A stretch of DNA of 64,000 nucleotides from JAJFFW01 sp965263375 (GCA_965263375.1 OZ253669.1:2046001-2110000), one strand, 5' to 3'; numbered from the stretch's first letter, positions 44,482 to 53,927 are shown. Program-made: numbers and translations. Notes: generated by a model from the sequence alone, not told the origin.

Positions 44482-47400
44482 ATGCCAAAGAAAATGTTAA
44501 TCGACGCAGCGCACGAGGAAGAAGTGCGCGTATGCGTGATGGAAAATGGGAAGGTCGATGACTTTGATTTCGAATCTTCCTCCCGGAAACCGCTTCGCGG
44601 CAATATCTATTTAGCGCGCGTCACGCGCGTAGAGCCATCGTTACAAGCGGCCTTCGTTGAATTTGGCGGCAACCGCCACGGCTTCTTAGCCTTCAATGAA
44701 ATCCACCCGGATTACTATCAAATTCCCGTCTCCGATCGCGAGGAGCTTCAAGCGGCTGAAGCCGAAGAAGCGCGGCTTGCTGCGGCGCTTGATGATTTTG
44801 ATCGCCAGGATGACGAAGATGATGATCGCGATAGACGCGACGAAGACGCAGAAAACTTTGGCATCGACCGAGATGATGACGAGGCTGGAGACCAAGCAAG
44901 CCTTGATGAAGAAGAAGACACAGAAGATAGCAGTCATGAAGTTATCGAAGATATTTCTTCTGACGGCGCCGTTGATGGGGACATTGATGCGGACATTGAT
45001 GACATTAAAGACAGCGCCAATGGAGGTGACGAAGACCTGGAAGAAACGCCAGAGCTAGCTTCCCCCCCTGCTAATGATGAGGCGCCAAGCGCTGAAACAG
45101 ATGAACAATATACAGATGAAGAATATACAGGCGCAAACGATCCGCTTGATGAGATAGCGGACGCCCCCGCACAGGAAGTCGGCGCACAGGAAGTCGGAGC
45201 ACAGGCCAATTACGAACAGGCCAATTCCGAAGAGGATAACGACGAACAACAAGGCGATACCGAAGAGGATGATGACGACGCCGATCCAAATAAGCGTGCG
45301 CCTCTATCCGCAAAGACACCGCCCTCTCTTTCAGCGCCAGTTGAAGAGTCCAGTGAAGATGCGAATGTTGATAATGAAAGCGCTCAAGATGAAGACAGCG
45401 CTGAATTAGCAAACGCTGAGGGCGCCCTTGATGATGCGGTTGTCGAGGACGAAACAGAAACTTCGCCACAAGCCTCCGATAGCGAACCAAGCACTGAGGA
45501 ATTTTCAACACCAGCTCTAGAAGAAGAAAATATTGAAGACGCCCCTGTCAGCAATGAAAGTGAAGAAATCGCTGAGCTAAGCGCCTCAGAAAATGACGAC
45601 GAAGATGGCGAAAAAAGCCAACAAGAAGAAAGCCCGCAAAAAGCGCCGTCCGCCAAAAGCGCCAGAGCAAAACGACGCGCCGAGCGCGACGCCCTATACG
45701 AGCAATATAAAGAAGCCCGGCGCAATCGGGCGCGCATCGTACGCAATTACAAGATCCAAGAAGTTATTAAACGCCGTCAGATCTTACTAATCCAAGTCGT
45801 TAAAGAAGAACGCGGCAATAAAGGCGCAGCGCTTACAACCTACCTTTCCTTAGCCGGACGATATTGTGTGTTGATGCCCAATACGGCACGCGGCGGCGGC
45901 ATCTCCCGCAAAATCCCTAGCGCATCAGACCGAAAGCGGCTCCGCCGCGTTGTGGACAGCTTGGACGTGCCCCAAGGCATGGGGCTGATTATTCGCACTG
46001 CTGGGGCCAAACGGACTAAAATAGAAATCAAGCGCGATTATGATTATCTGACCCGGCTTTGGGAAAATATTCGAAGTTTGACGCTGAACTCCATCGCGCC
46101 CTGCCTAATCTATGAGGAAGCAAGCCTTATTAAACGGGCGATCCGCGATCTCTATGATAAAGAGATCTCAATGGTCTATGTGGCGGGTGAAGAAGGCTAT
46201 CGTGAAGCAAAAGACTTCATGAAAATGCTTATGCCTTCCCATGCCAAGAACGTTCAACCTTATAAGGAAAAAACGCCAATCTTTGTGCGTTATGACGTCG
46301 AAACACAACTCGACGCCATGTATCAGCCTGTCGTAAAGCTGAAATCCGGCGGCTACATCGTTATCAATCAGACCGAAGCCTTGATTGCGATTGACGTTAA
46401 CTCCGGCAAAGCGACCCGAGAGCGCAATATCGAGCTAACGGCGCTACGCACCAACCAGGAAGCGGCTGAAGAAACCGCACGCCAGTGTCGTCTGCGCGAC
46501 TTGGCGGGCCTGCTTGTTATCGATTTCATCGATATGGAGGAGCACAAGAATAATCGCGCGGTTGAGCGCCGATTAAAAGAGGCGTTAAAGAAGGATCGTG
46601 CACGGATCCAAGTTGGAAAAATCTCCGGCTTTGGTCTTTTGGAAATGTCCCGTCAACGCCGCCGTTCGGGTATTGTGGACGGCACCACACAGCTTTGCCC
46701 GACTTGTAACGGCGCGGGCGCTGTGCGTTCACCAGAAATGTCAGCTTTGCGGATTTTGCGCGCAATTGAAAGCGAAGCCATCGCGGGGCGTGCTGCTGAA
46801 TTTTCTGTTTCCGCCTCTCTTCAGGTTACACTCTATATTCTCAATCATAAGCGTAACTGGCTGCAAACGTTAGAAAATGACTATGCCGTTAGCATCGAAA
46901 TCAATGCCGACGCCTCCAAGGCCGGTGATCAATTTGAGCTTGAAAAACGCGGAACGCCGCGGCCTCAAGCTCAAGAGGCAAGCGTGGTGCGCGCCGACAC
47001 GATTGAAAATGTTGAAATCGATGAACCGCCCGTAATCGAAGACGAAATAGAAACGTCCGAAGAAAAAGAAGACAAACCAAACCGCAAACGCCGCCGCCGT
47101 CGGCGCCGCAAGCGCGATGAGGACGGCGCCGCAAACGAGGCAAGTTCCCAAGAAGAAACTTCACAAGACAGCAGCCACGAAAATGGCGATGAAAATGCTG
47201 ATGACGCCGCTGAGGCTCAGGGCGCTTCTGAAGGCAGTGAGGACGGCGAAGACGCAGAAGGCGGCGAGAAAAAACGTCGCCGTCGTCGTGGGCGACGCGG
47301 CGGGCGCCGTAAAAACAAACGCGCAGAAGATGGCGTGCAATCTGAAGAAAACGCGGCGTCAGACGCCAGCGCTTTACAAAGTGACGGACAGTCTGAGGCT

Positions 47401-47778
47401 CAAGGCGACGCCCAGCCAGACGATATAGAGGCGGTAACATCACCTGACGTAATCTCACCAAACGTGAGTGATGATCCGGTTAGCGTGACGCCCGCATCCC
47501 CCTCAGATGCTGGCGCTAAATCAGATGCTTTCCAGCCCGCGTCTTCCGATCCACTTCCTGAACCGGCGCCATATGAACAAACAGATGAGCCCGCCAAGAA
47601 ACAAGAACAAGGATCAGCGCCTTCGGCAAGCGAGCACGACACAGCAAGTGATGATGAAGCGCGCTCTGAGGAAGCGTCCGCAGGACCTTCTGCGCCGACC
47701 GCTGATGAAATTGCTGATCGGGTCAAGAATCGCAAATCTAGCCGCAAAGGTTGGTGGTCGCGGGTTATTAATGGGTAA
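44482..47778 (+). CDS. rne: Ribonuclease E (Rne/Rng family) with acidic insertion
   Basis: The essential endoribonuclease of RNA decay and processing and the scaffold of the degradosome. The 1098-residue product starts with MLIDAAHEEEVRVCV and has the S1 domain split by a very acidic insertion of about 285 residues (residues 104-390, with an AQEVGAQEVGAQ repeat). Then follow the 5' sensor and DNase I-like regions with the catalytic aspartates in AIDVNSGKAT and LVIDFIDMEEHKN, and the zinc-link CPTCNGAG. The C-terminal half is disordered, with arginine-rich blocks (about 860-890 and 930-950) for RNA or partner binding. ATG 44482, with GGAG 9 bases upstream, is preferred over the GTG at 44461. 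Confidence 0.93.
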   Translation: MPKKMLIDAAHEEEVRVCVMENGKVDDFDFESSSRKPLRGNIYLARVTRVEPSLQAAFVEFGGNRHGFLAFNEIHPDYYQIPVSDREELQAAEAEEARLAAALDDFDRQDDEDDDRDRRDEDAENFGIDRDDDEAGDQASLDEEEDTEDSSHEVIEDISSDGAVDGDIDADIDDIKDSANGGDEDLEETPELASPPANDEAPSAETDEQYTDEEYTGANDPLDEIADAPAQEVGAQEVGAQANYEQANSEEDNDEQQGDTEEDDDDADPNKRAPLSAKTPPSLSAPVEESSEDANVDNESAQDEDSAELANAEGALDDAVVEDETETSPQASDSEPSTEEFSTPALEEENIEDAPVSNESEEIAELSASENDDEDGEKSQQEESPQKAPSAKSARAKRRAERDALYEQYKEARRNRARIVRNYKIQEVIKRRQILLIQVVKEERGNKGAALTTYLSLAGRYCVLMPNTARGGGISRKIPSASDRKRLRRVVDSLDVPQGMGLIIRTAGAKRTKIEIKRDYDYLTRLWENIRSLTLNSIAPCLIYEEASLIKRAIRDLYDKEISMVYVAGEEGYREAKDFMKMLMPSHAKNVQPYKEKTPIFVRYDVETQLDAMYQPVVKLKSGGYIVINQTEALIAIDVNSGKATRERNIELTALRTNQEAAEETARQCRLRDLAGLLVIDFIDMEEHKNNRAVERRLKEALKKDRARIQVGKISGFGLLEMSRQRRRSGIVDGTTQLCPTCNGAGAVRSPEMSALRILRAIESEAIAGRAAEFSVSASLQVTLYILNHKRNWLQTLENDYAVSIEINADASKAGDQFELEKRGTPRPQAQEASVVRADTIENVEIDEPPVIEDEIETSEEKEDKPNRKRRRRRRRKRDEDGAANEASSQEETSQDSSHENGDENADDAAEAQGASEGSEDGEDAEGGEKKRRRRRGRRGGRRKNKRAEDGVQSEENAASDASALQSDGQSEAQGDAQPDDIEAVTSPDVISPNVSDDPVSVTPASPSDAGAKSDAFQPASSDPLPEPAPYEQTDEPAKKQEQGSAPSASEHDTASDDEARSEEASAGPSAPTADEIADRVKNRKSSRKGWWSRVING

Positions 47779-47818
47779 AATGGCGAAATAGAATAGATTT
47801 CGTCGTCTACGATCCCCT

Positions 47819-47854
47819 CCCCGATATCTTGCTAGTTATGGCAACATATCGGGG
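47819..47854 (+). terminator. Stem-loop after rne
   Basis: A nine-base perfect stem, CCCCGATAT at 47819-47827 with ATATCGGGG at 47846-47854, plus an inner TTGC/GCAA pairing. No T tract follows, so it may be a 3'-end stabilising or processing structure rather than a classical terminator. Confidence 0.55.
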
Positions 47855-47856
47855 AC

Positions 47857-47941
47857 AAAGACCTCTTTATGGCGAGGCCAAAGACCACTTTATGGCAAGG
47901 CCACCCCCCCATTTATGGCGAGGTCAAAGACCTCTGGGGCG
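47857..47941 (+). repeat. 23-bp tandem repeat downstream of rne
   Basis: Copies begin at exact 23-base intervals: 47857, 47880, 47903 and a partial one at 47926. Copies one and two are near identical (AAAGACCTCTTTATGGCG and AAAGACCACTTTATGGCA, then AGGCC), the third shares only TTTATGGCGAGG after a C run, and the fourth keeps AAAGACCTCT. Within a unit, AGGTC and GACCT can pair. No coding role is apparent. Confidence 0.85.
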
Positions 47942-48072
47942 CCCAATAGATATTTTAAAAACAGGCTAGCGCCGCATTTTGTGATGGCGCCCCTCCTCAC
48001 AACGGTCACAATTTCGTAGTAGTATTTAGCAAAATCGCGCGAACTCATGCTTTAGGGAGTTAGTTGACCTTG

Positions 48073-49467
48073 ATGCCGCCACATGTGACGCTTACAGCCC
48101 CATCAATCAAATCGGCGCCTTGCTTACTCTTGCGCGGTCTGAAAATATTCGCCGTCATTTTTGCGACGCTCGTCTTGAACTTGCAAAATGCGTCAGCGCA
48201 AACGCTTCTAAGAGATTCTGAAATTGAGGAATGGATCAGGGACTATTCATTCCCGATCTTTCGCGCGGCGGGCCTTCCGGCGGAAGAAATCAACCTTCTA
48301 TTGATTGGCGATAATACGCCGAACGCTTTTGCGGGCGGTTTTAATATGGGCATCCATACGGGCCTTATCACCCTTGCCGATACGCCAAACCAGATCGAAG
48401 GGGTTATCGCCCACGAGACTGGCCACATCAAAGGCGCTGACTCGGCGCGAACCGCTGAGGCTTATGCATCATCTGGGCGCCCTGTATATTTAGCCCTGTT
48501 GCTTGCCGCTGGCGCAATCGCCGCTGGCGCCCCACCGGAAGCTGGGATCGGCCTATTAGGCCTTGGGCAGAATATCGCCCTTGCTAATGTCCTGCAGTAC
48601 AGCCAAGGCCAAGAAGCTGAAGCCGATGAGGCCGCGGTTAGATTTTTAAACGCCACCGGCAATTCTAGTGCGGGGCTAATTGAGTTTTTCGCAAAGCTTC
48701 GTAACCCACAAATCATCACCGCCTTTCCCGCCAACCCATATCGGCAGACCCACCCGCTCGCTAACGACCGGATCTCATCTCTGCGCTCAAAGGCTGAGGT
48801 CTCCCCGCATTTTACGAAAAAAGATACAGCTGAAGAAATTGAACGCTTACGGCTGATCCAAGGTAAAATTATCGGCTTCATGTGGGACTTTGAAGACGTG
48901 CTCAATAAGTACCAAAAGGAAGATCGCTCAGACGGCGCGCTTTATGCGCGCGCTGCGGCCTATCGCAATCATAACTTAACAAAGGCGCTCTCAGAAATTG
49001 ACGCTTTGCTGAAGCGTGAGCCCGATAATCCATATTTCCACGAATTAAAAGGTCAGATCCTTTTTGAAAATAGCAAAATTACAGATTCGATTACACCATT
49101 TAGAAAGTCAGTAAGCTATGCGCCAGCCGAGGCTTTGCTGCGCATCAATCTTGGCCGCGCCCTTTTTGCGACAGAGAACCGGGCCAATTATCCGGAAGCC
49201 GCAAAAGTATTACGATCTGCGGTTTTAATTGAAAGCGATAACGCATTTGGCTGGTTTGAGCTTTCTCGGGTTTACGGCGCGCTTGGCCAAAGGGCGCAGG
49301 CTGATCTTGCCAATGCTGAATATCATTATCTAACCCGCCAGTATGGTGAGGCGATACGGCTTGCGACGAACGCCTCCAAGAAACTCCCCCAAGGGACGCC
49401 TGACTGGTACCGCGCAAGCGATATTATCCAAGACGCAAAACAAAAGGCGAAAAAAGCCAAGAAATAA
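48073..49467 (+). CDS. M48-family metalloprotease with TPR-like C-terminus (BepA type)
   Basis: A periplasmic zinc protease of the BepA/YfgC kind, which checks assembly of outer-membrane proteins. The 464-residue product has a signal peptide (ending about residue 43, NASAQ), the zinc motif HETGH (about 114-118), a downstream EADEAAVRFL motif with the third ligand, and tetratricopeptide-like repeats (FHELKGQILFENSKI, AEALLRINLGRALFATE). The frame opens at a TTG at 48064 with an AGGGAG nearby; ATG 48073 is taken, but the first codon is uncertain. It may act with surA and TolC, both in this window, on outer-membrane protein quality. Confidence 0.9.
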   Translation: MPPHVTLTAPSIKSAPCLLLRGLKIFAVIFATLVLNLQNASAQTLLRDSEIEEWIRDYSFPIFRAAGLPAEEINLLLIGDNTPNAFAGGFNMGIHTGLITLADTPNQIEGVIAHETGHIKGADSARTAEAYASSGRPVYLALLLAAGAIAAGAPPEAGIGLLGLGQNIALANVLQYSQGQEAEADEAAVRFLNATGNSSAGLIEFFAKLRNPQIITAFPANPYRQTHPLANDRISSLRSKAEVSPHFTKKDTAEEIERLRLIQGKIIGFMWDFEDVLNKYQKEDRSDGALYARAAAYRNHNLTKALSEIDALLKREPDNPYFHELKGQILFENSKITDSITPFRKSVSYAPAEALLRINLGRALFATENRANYPEAAKVLRSAVLIESDNAFGWFELSRVYGALGQRAQADLANAEYHYLTRQYGEAIRLATNASKKLPQGTPDWYRASDIIQDAKQKAKKAKK

Positions 49468-49533
49468 CTTTCCGTACACCTTTGCCTTGCGAGCATCGCG
49501 CGGCAAAAAAGTTTGATCATTCCAGGAATTATA

Positions 49534-50334
49534 ATGTCTTTTTTAAAACAAACCTCCGTTATCGCTCTCGCGCTTGCCAGCGCCACCCTAGCCGCTTGCG
49601 GCGCTGATGCTGATGAAAATAAAAAACCAACACTGGAAACATCTTTTAGTGAGGTGCAAGAAAGCGAGATCCAAGCGCTCGTTAAAGACTATATTTTGGA
49701 CAACCCGGAAATATTAGTGGATGCGCTCAATATCTATCAGGCCCGCCAACAAGCGGCGGTTGAACAACAACGCTTAGACGGCGCGCGCGATAACCTTCAA
49801 GCGCTTTTAAACGATGGTGGCGGCTATGAAGCCGGCGCGGATGTCGACAATGCAAAAGTCGCTGTGATTGAGTTTTTTGACTATCATTGCGGTTATTGCA
49901 AAAAAGCAACCGGGCTTGTTCAAGACCTTTCTAGCCAGGATAAAGACGTAAAAGTCATCTTCCGTGAGCTTCCTATTCTGCGCGAAGAATCTCATACCGC
50001 CGCGCGATATGCCTTAGCCGCGCGCGAGCAAGGCAAATACGCCGACTTCCACTTTCGTTTGATGAAAGAACAAGGGGTTTTATCTGAAAAGCGGTTAAAG
50101 AAATTTGCGGCTGATTTGCAGCTAGATGTTGATAAGCTAGAAAAATCTCAACAAGGCGCAAAGGTCAATAAAGCCTTAGAAGATACATCAAAAATGGCGA
50201 AGGATATGGGCGTCAGCGGCACCCCAGCTTTTGTTGTCGCTTCTTTGGACGGATCATTCGTAAAAGTCGTGCCAGGCTTTCACGCCCCCTCAATTAACGA
50301 AGCGATTAAAGAAGCAAAAAAGGCGGCTAAATAA
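49534..50334 (+). CDS. DsbA-family thiol oxidoreductase lipoprotein
   Basis: A periplasmic thioredoxin-fold protein. The 266-residue product has a signal peptide with lipobox LAAC (cysteine about residue 21), an N-terminal helical segment (about 45-90), and a DsbA/Com1-like domain with the active site CGYC within FFDYHCGYCKK (about 119-122) and a cis-proline region (GVSGTPAFVVAS). AGGAAT upstream of ATG 49534 supports the start. It probably oxidises or isomerises disulfides of secreted proteins such as the cysteine-rich lipoprotein at 20128, which is inference. The nearest neighbours are the M48 protease and a terminator. Confidence 0.88.
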   Translation: MSFLKQTSVIALALASATLAACGADADENKKPTLETSFSEVQESEIQALVKDYILDNPEILVDALNIYQARQQAAVEQQRLDGARDNLQALLNDGGGYEAGADVDNAKVAVIEFFDYHCGYCKKATGLVQDLSSQDKDVKVIFRELPILREESHTAARYALAAREQGKYADFHFRLMKEQGVLSEKRLKKFAADLQLDVDKLEKSQQGAKVNKALEDTSKMAKDMGVSGTPAFVVASLDGSFVKVVPGFHAPSINEAIKEAKKAAK

Positions 50335-50343
50335 TAGCCGCCT

Positions 50344-50383
50344 GAGCCTGGCAAAGCACCACCGACAGGCTCGCTTATTTTTT
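50344..50383. terminator. Terminator after the DsbA-like gene
   Basis: GAGCCTG with CAGGCTC (seven-base perfect stem, 50344-50372) followed by a T-rich run, TTATTTTTT, at 50375-50383. It reaches into the stop codon of the convergent tolC gene and may act on both transcripts. Confidence 0.7.
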
Positions 50384-51748
50384 ATCCCCGCTGGAAAGCA
50401 CAATCCCCACAGCTTCAGGGGTTAACACGCCCGACGCGGCAAGCAACGCAAATGTCGCCGCGCGCTTGTCACGCTGTGCATTCGCCAGATTGACCTTTGC
50501 GTTTAAAAGTTCTTGCTCAGCGTTTAGAACATCAAGGGTCGTGCGCGTTCCAACTTGGTTTTCACGGCGCACGCCTTCTAGCGCCAGATTGTTTGCATCG
50601 ACCTCAGCCTGAGCAGAAGCAATGGTTGATTGAGCGGCCAACAATTGCTCCCACGTTGTGGTGACGCCCGCAGCCGCCTCGCGCTCCGCCTGGCGGATAA
50701 GTTGACGGTCAGCCGCGTTAAGCGCTTTCGCCTCGCGAATGCGCGAGTAATTTAGCCCGCCCTGAAAAATCGGCACCGACGCGCGCACCCCATAAGTGAA
50801 CTCTTCATTGTCTTGCGTGAAAAGACTGGGCTCTTCAGCGTAAGTGTACCCCGCGGTCAGGGACACAGACGGCGCCAATGCGCCACGAGCGATATTAATC
50901 TGTTTACGGGAGGCTTTTTCGGTTTCAATCGCCGATACGACTGCTGGCGCATATTGGGAAGCGAGCATTTGCGCTTGCTCTTCATTTTCAGGGGTCAACG
51001 GCAAGACGGGTTCTTGGTCTAGGTCCGCTGGCGCTTCACCGATCACTTGTCGATATACAGCGCGGGTTTGCGCGAGCTGTGCTTGAGCGGCCGAAAGCTG
51101 GGCCCGGGAGCCAGCAAGGCGTGCTTTGGCTTGCGCAACATCGGTCTTGGTAATCTCGCCCACTTCAAAGCGCAGCTCCGCCTCATCAAGTTGGCGAAGC
51201 AGCACGGCGACATTTGATTTATTCGCGTCGTAAACAGCGGTAGCGCGCAAGACGTCGAAATAAGCGTTCGCCGCTTGTTGCAGAATTTGTTGTTCCGTCG
51301 CCACAAGCTGAGCACCGCCAGCACGAACCCGCGCCTTTGCTTGCTGAATAGCGTTTAAATTCCTAAAGCCCGTAAATATGGACTGTTCAGCCGCGACGCC
51401 ATAATTGCGCGGCTCAAAAGTACGACACTGCGAAAGCGAACCAGGCTCGCATTCATTAGGACCGCCAGGAGCTGCAAAATCAGATGTCGTTGTGGTGTCG
51501 TTTCGTTGCCAACTAGCGCTCCCAGTGATCTGTGGAAGTCCCGCCGCACGAGCCTGAGCCGTGGTCTGGCGGGTTGCTTTATATTGCGCGCGTGCGGCTT
51601 TGATTGTTGGATTGGTGTTATATGCGACCGTCAACGCATCTTGCAGCGTCTGAGCCTGCGCCGGGCTGACAATAGCAGACACCGCGCTAGCAGCACAGGC
51701 CGCAGCAATCATAAAAGAAGAAGCACCGAAACGAAAACGAATTGCCAT
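50375..51748 (-). CDS. tolC: TolC family outer-membrane efflux protein
   Basis: Trimeric outer-membrane channel for drug efflux and type I secretion. The 457-residue product has a signal peptide (cut after about residue 32, SPAQA) and the two-repeat helical-barrel pattern: ALTVAYNTNPTIKAARAQYKAT at the N-terminal repeat, EVGEITKTDVAQAKARLAGS and its counterpart NQVGTRTTLDVLNAEQELLN near the C-terminus. The length is standard. It is upstream of an unusual inverted-repeat region (51780-51816). Partner inner-membrane pumps are not in the window. Confidence 0.93.
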   Translation of the reverse strand: MAIRFRFGASSFMIAAACAASAVSAIVSPAQAQTLQDALTVAYNTNPTIKAARAQYKATRQTTAQARAAGLPQITGSASWQRNDTTTTSDFAAPGGPNECEPGSLSQCRTFEPRNYGVAAEQSIFTGFRNLNAIQQAKARVRAGGAQLVATEQQILQQAANAYFDVLRATAVYDANKSNVAVLLRQLDEAELRFEVGEITKTDVAQAKARLAGSRAQLSAAQAQLAQTRAVYRQVIGEAPADLDQEPVLPLTPENEEQAQMLASQYAPAVVSAIETEKASRKQINIARGALAPSVSLTAGYTYAEEPSLFTQDNEEFTYGVRASVPIFQGGLNYSRIREAKALNAADRQLIRQAEREAAAGVTTTWEQLLAAQSTIASAQAEVDANNLALEGVRRENQVGTRTTLDVLNAEQELLNAKVNLANAQRDKRAATFALLAASGVLTPEAVGIVLSSGDKK

Positions 51749-52093
51749 GAAAAACGCCTATCCGACTAATATCAATTTTAAGGGTTATAAGAGCAAATCA
51801 TTTACAATTAACCCTTTAAGGGACTGATCTTTCCCCAAGTGCGACGATACGTTTTCGCCTTAAAAAACGCGCCTTCTCCTCTTCCCATCACAAAAACCAT
51901 CACCTAAAACGCTTTGATATAAGCGGCTTATGACGATTACCTAAAGCAATGGGCAAGAAGTTGCGTCTCCGTTAGCGATATTTGCTTTAACGTTTTTTCA
52001 CAAACGACATGACGATAACGCCACAAAAGTTTCATGTATTTTTACACGCTATGGGCGTTTGCAATGAAAGCGCAACTGCCTATGTAAGGCGCC
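51749..52093. other. Intergenic region between tolC and nadD
   Basis: A 345-base gap between divergent genes with no open frame of coding character and no RNA gene recognised. Its only notable content is the inverted repeat near the tolC start. Confidence 0.5.
51780..51816. promoter_or_regulatory. Inverted repeat upstream of tolC
   Basis: AAGGGTTA at 51780-51787 and TAACCCTT at 51809-51816 form a perfect eight-base inverted repeat with a 21-base spacer, close to the tolC start. A further AAGGG follows at 51818. It could be a regulator binding site or a leader hairpin. Confidence 0.4.
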
Positions 52094-52684
52094 ATGGCTA
52101 TGCCCGCCAAAAATAAAGTCGGTCTTCTCGGCGGATCTTTTAATCCGCCTCATGGGGGCCACCTTGAGATTTCGCTTCATGCGATTGAACGCTTAAAGCT
52201 GGATGTTGTTTGGTGGCTGGTTACGCCGGGCAACCCACTAAAAGACAAATCGATCTACGCCCCTTATGAAGAACGCCTTGCACACGCGCGGGTCGTGGCA
52301 GAAGGCGCCCCCATTGTAATCTCTGATTTTGAGCACCAGCACGGCCTTCAATACACCTATCAGACCATCGAAGCCCTTCAACAAAACTATCCGGATCATG
52401 ACTTCGTATGGATGATGGGCGCCGACAGTCTGGCCTCACTCCATCATTGGAAGAATTGGCGCACGCTCGCTGAAACTATTCCAATGGCGATTTTCAACAG
52501 ACCCAGCCAAAGCAACCAAGCATTGAAATCACAAGCATCTTTAGAGCTTGCTCATTGCCGCTTAGACGAGGCCGCCGCGGACGCCTTATGCGGCAGCAAG
52601 CCCCCAGCATGGATCTTTTTTCCGCAAACAAAAAACCCCCTTTCCTCCACGGCCCTACGCAAAGCAGCCCAAAAAAGGACTTAA
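52094..52684 (+). CDS. nadD: Nicotinate-nucleotide adenylyltransferase
   Basis: Converts nicotinate mononucleotide and ATP to deamido-NAD, in NAD synthesis. The 196-residue product has the GGSFNPPHGGHLEIS nucleotide-binding motif, the WWLVTPGNPLK segment, the DFVWMMGADSLASLHHWK region and the C-terminal ISTT-type motif as LSSTALRKA. The start is ATG 52094; ATG 52100 is also possible. It leads a plus-strand run that ends with the RluA-family gene. In most alphaproteobacteria rsfS follows nadD directly, but here egtD lies between them. Confidence 0.94.
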   Translation: MAMPAKNKVGLLGGSFNPPHGGHLEISLHAIERLKLDVVWWLVTPGNPLKDKSIYAPYEERLAHARVVAEGAPIVISDFEHQHGLQYTYQTIEALQQNYPDHDFVWMMGADSLASLHHWKNWRTLAETIPMAIFNRPSQSNQALKSQASLELAHCRLDEAAADALCGSKPPAWIFFPQTKNPLSSTALRKAAQKRT

Positions 52685-52689
52685 TTAAA

Positions 52690-53706
52690 GTGACTTCATC
52701 AACGCCACACAGCGCACCATCTAGCGCGCTGCAAGCGCCATACGGCTCACTTGCTTTTTTCCTCAATAATAAGCCAGCCCTGTCAAACTTCAGGGCGGAT
52801 CTATTTGAAGGTTTATCAAAACCTCAAAAATCTCTCTCTCCAAAATACTTTTATGACGAGAGGGGATCGGAAATATTTGAAGAAATTACGCGCCTTGAGG
52901 CTTATTATCCTACCCGCACCGAACGCTCGATCCTTACCGATAATGCGCAAGATATTGCCGATGCAATCGGCGCCAGCGCGGCCGTGTTAGAATATGGGGC
53001 CGGCGCGCCAGAAAAGATTCGTCGGCTTTTAAACAGCTTAGATGACCCAGCAGCGCTGGTCGCGATGGATATTTCCGGTGATCACCTTGTTCAAGGCATG
53101 TCGAAGTTAAGCAACGAATTTTCCAGCTTGCCGGTCGGCGCAATTTGCGCAGATTTTTTTGAGGAGCTGGAAGTTCCCAAGGGCTCGCTTCCTGACCCCA
53201 ATCGATGGCTTGGCTTTTTCCCAGGCTCAACCCTTGGAAATTTTTACCCAGAAGACGCAGCAGCCTTCTTGACCCGCGCCAGCGAAACATTGGGCGAAAA
53301 CGCGCTTTTCCTAATGGGGATTGATCTCTACAAAGATGAAGATGTGCTTCAGCTTGCTTATGACGACCCAGAAGGCGTGACGGCGGCCTTCAATAAAAAC
53401 GTCTTAAAGCGCATACAAGCAGAATTAGAAGGCGATTTGACGATTGGTGACTTTGACCATGAAGCCCGCTTCAACAAAGACAAATCTAGGATTGAGATGC
53501 ACCTAGCCGCCAATCAACCAACCCATATTGAAGTGGATGATTACCGCTTCTCCTTCGAAAAAGGGGAAACAATCCACACCGAAAACTCATATAAATATAC
53601 ATTCCCAATGCTTGAAGATCTGCTTTCAAAAACCCCCTGGCGGTTGCAGAACACGTGGACAGACAAAGAAGAGTGGTTTGCAACGTGTCTTTTAAGCAAC
53701 AGTTAA
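52690..53706 (+). CDS. egtD: EgtD-type L-histidine N-alpha-methyltransferase
   Basis: Family members trimethylate histidine to hercynine, the first step of ergothioneine synthesis. The 338-residue product has the SAM-binding AVLEYGAGAPEKIRRLL and MDISGDHLVQG, the family signature GFFPGSTLGNF, and FDHEARFNKDKSRIEMHL. The start is a GTG with AAGGAC about 9 bases upstream; the open frame runs further back inside nadD but that part is not homologous. No EgtB gene is in the window. It sits between nadD and rsfS, where it is not usual. Confidence 0.88.
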   Translation: MTSSTPHSAPSSALQAPYGSLAFFLNNKPALSNFRADLFEGLSKPQKSLSPKYFYDERGSEIFEEITRLEAYYPTRTERSILTDNAQDIADAIGASAAVLEYGAGAPEKIRRLLNSLDDPAALVAMDISGDHLVQGMSKLSNEFSSLPVGAICADFFEELEVPKGSLPDPNRWLGFFPGSTLGNFYPEDAAAFLTRASETLGENALFLMGIDLYKDEDVLQLAYDDPEGVTAAFNKNVLKRIQAELEGDLTIGDFDHEARFNKDKSRIEMHLAANQPTHIEVDDYRFSFEKGETIHTENSYKYTFPMLEDLLSKTPWRLQNTWTDKEEWFATCLLSNS

Positions 53707-53927
53707 CCATCTTCAGCACTTGGAGAATGCGCAGAACATCGTCTATATTGACCCATGCGGATGCTTGTTCCGCGTTATGATGGAGAAAAAAGCTGACCCC
53801 TCAGCATGAGACTGCGGCCTCCTCAAAAACCGCGCTTCGCGTTGTCGCCAACTCTGATTCGGAGTCCGACCCGCTAAAAGAAAATCCTTCAACATCAGAT
53901 CATTCCTCAGCCGATTTTTCCGGCCTT

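Noticed and set aside
44274..44603. Minus-strand frame across the rne leader
   Set aside because: Crosses the rne start and shows no family resemblance; the leader is better explained as non-coding.
45071..45511. Long minus-strand frame inside rne
   Set aside because: It is the antisense of the acidic insertion, whose codon bias leaves other frames open.
46901..47461. 186-codon minus-strand frame in the rne C-terminal region
   Set aside because: Arises from the biased Arg/Glu/Ala codons of the sense strand; composition is implausible for a real protein.
47871..47951. Short frame of 26 codons within the tandem repeat after rne
   Set aside because: The 23-base unit is not a multiple of three and the frame has no ribosome binding site, so it is probably chance.
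51809..51822. TTAACCCTTTAA as a possible CtrA site
   Set aside because: The spacing between the TTAA-like halves is too short for the CtrA pattern.
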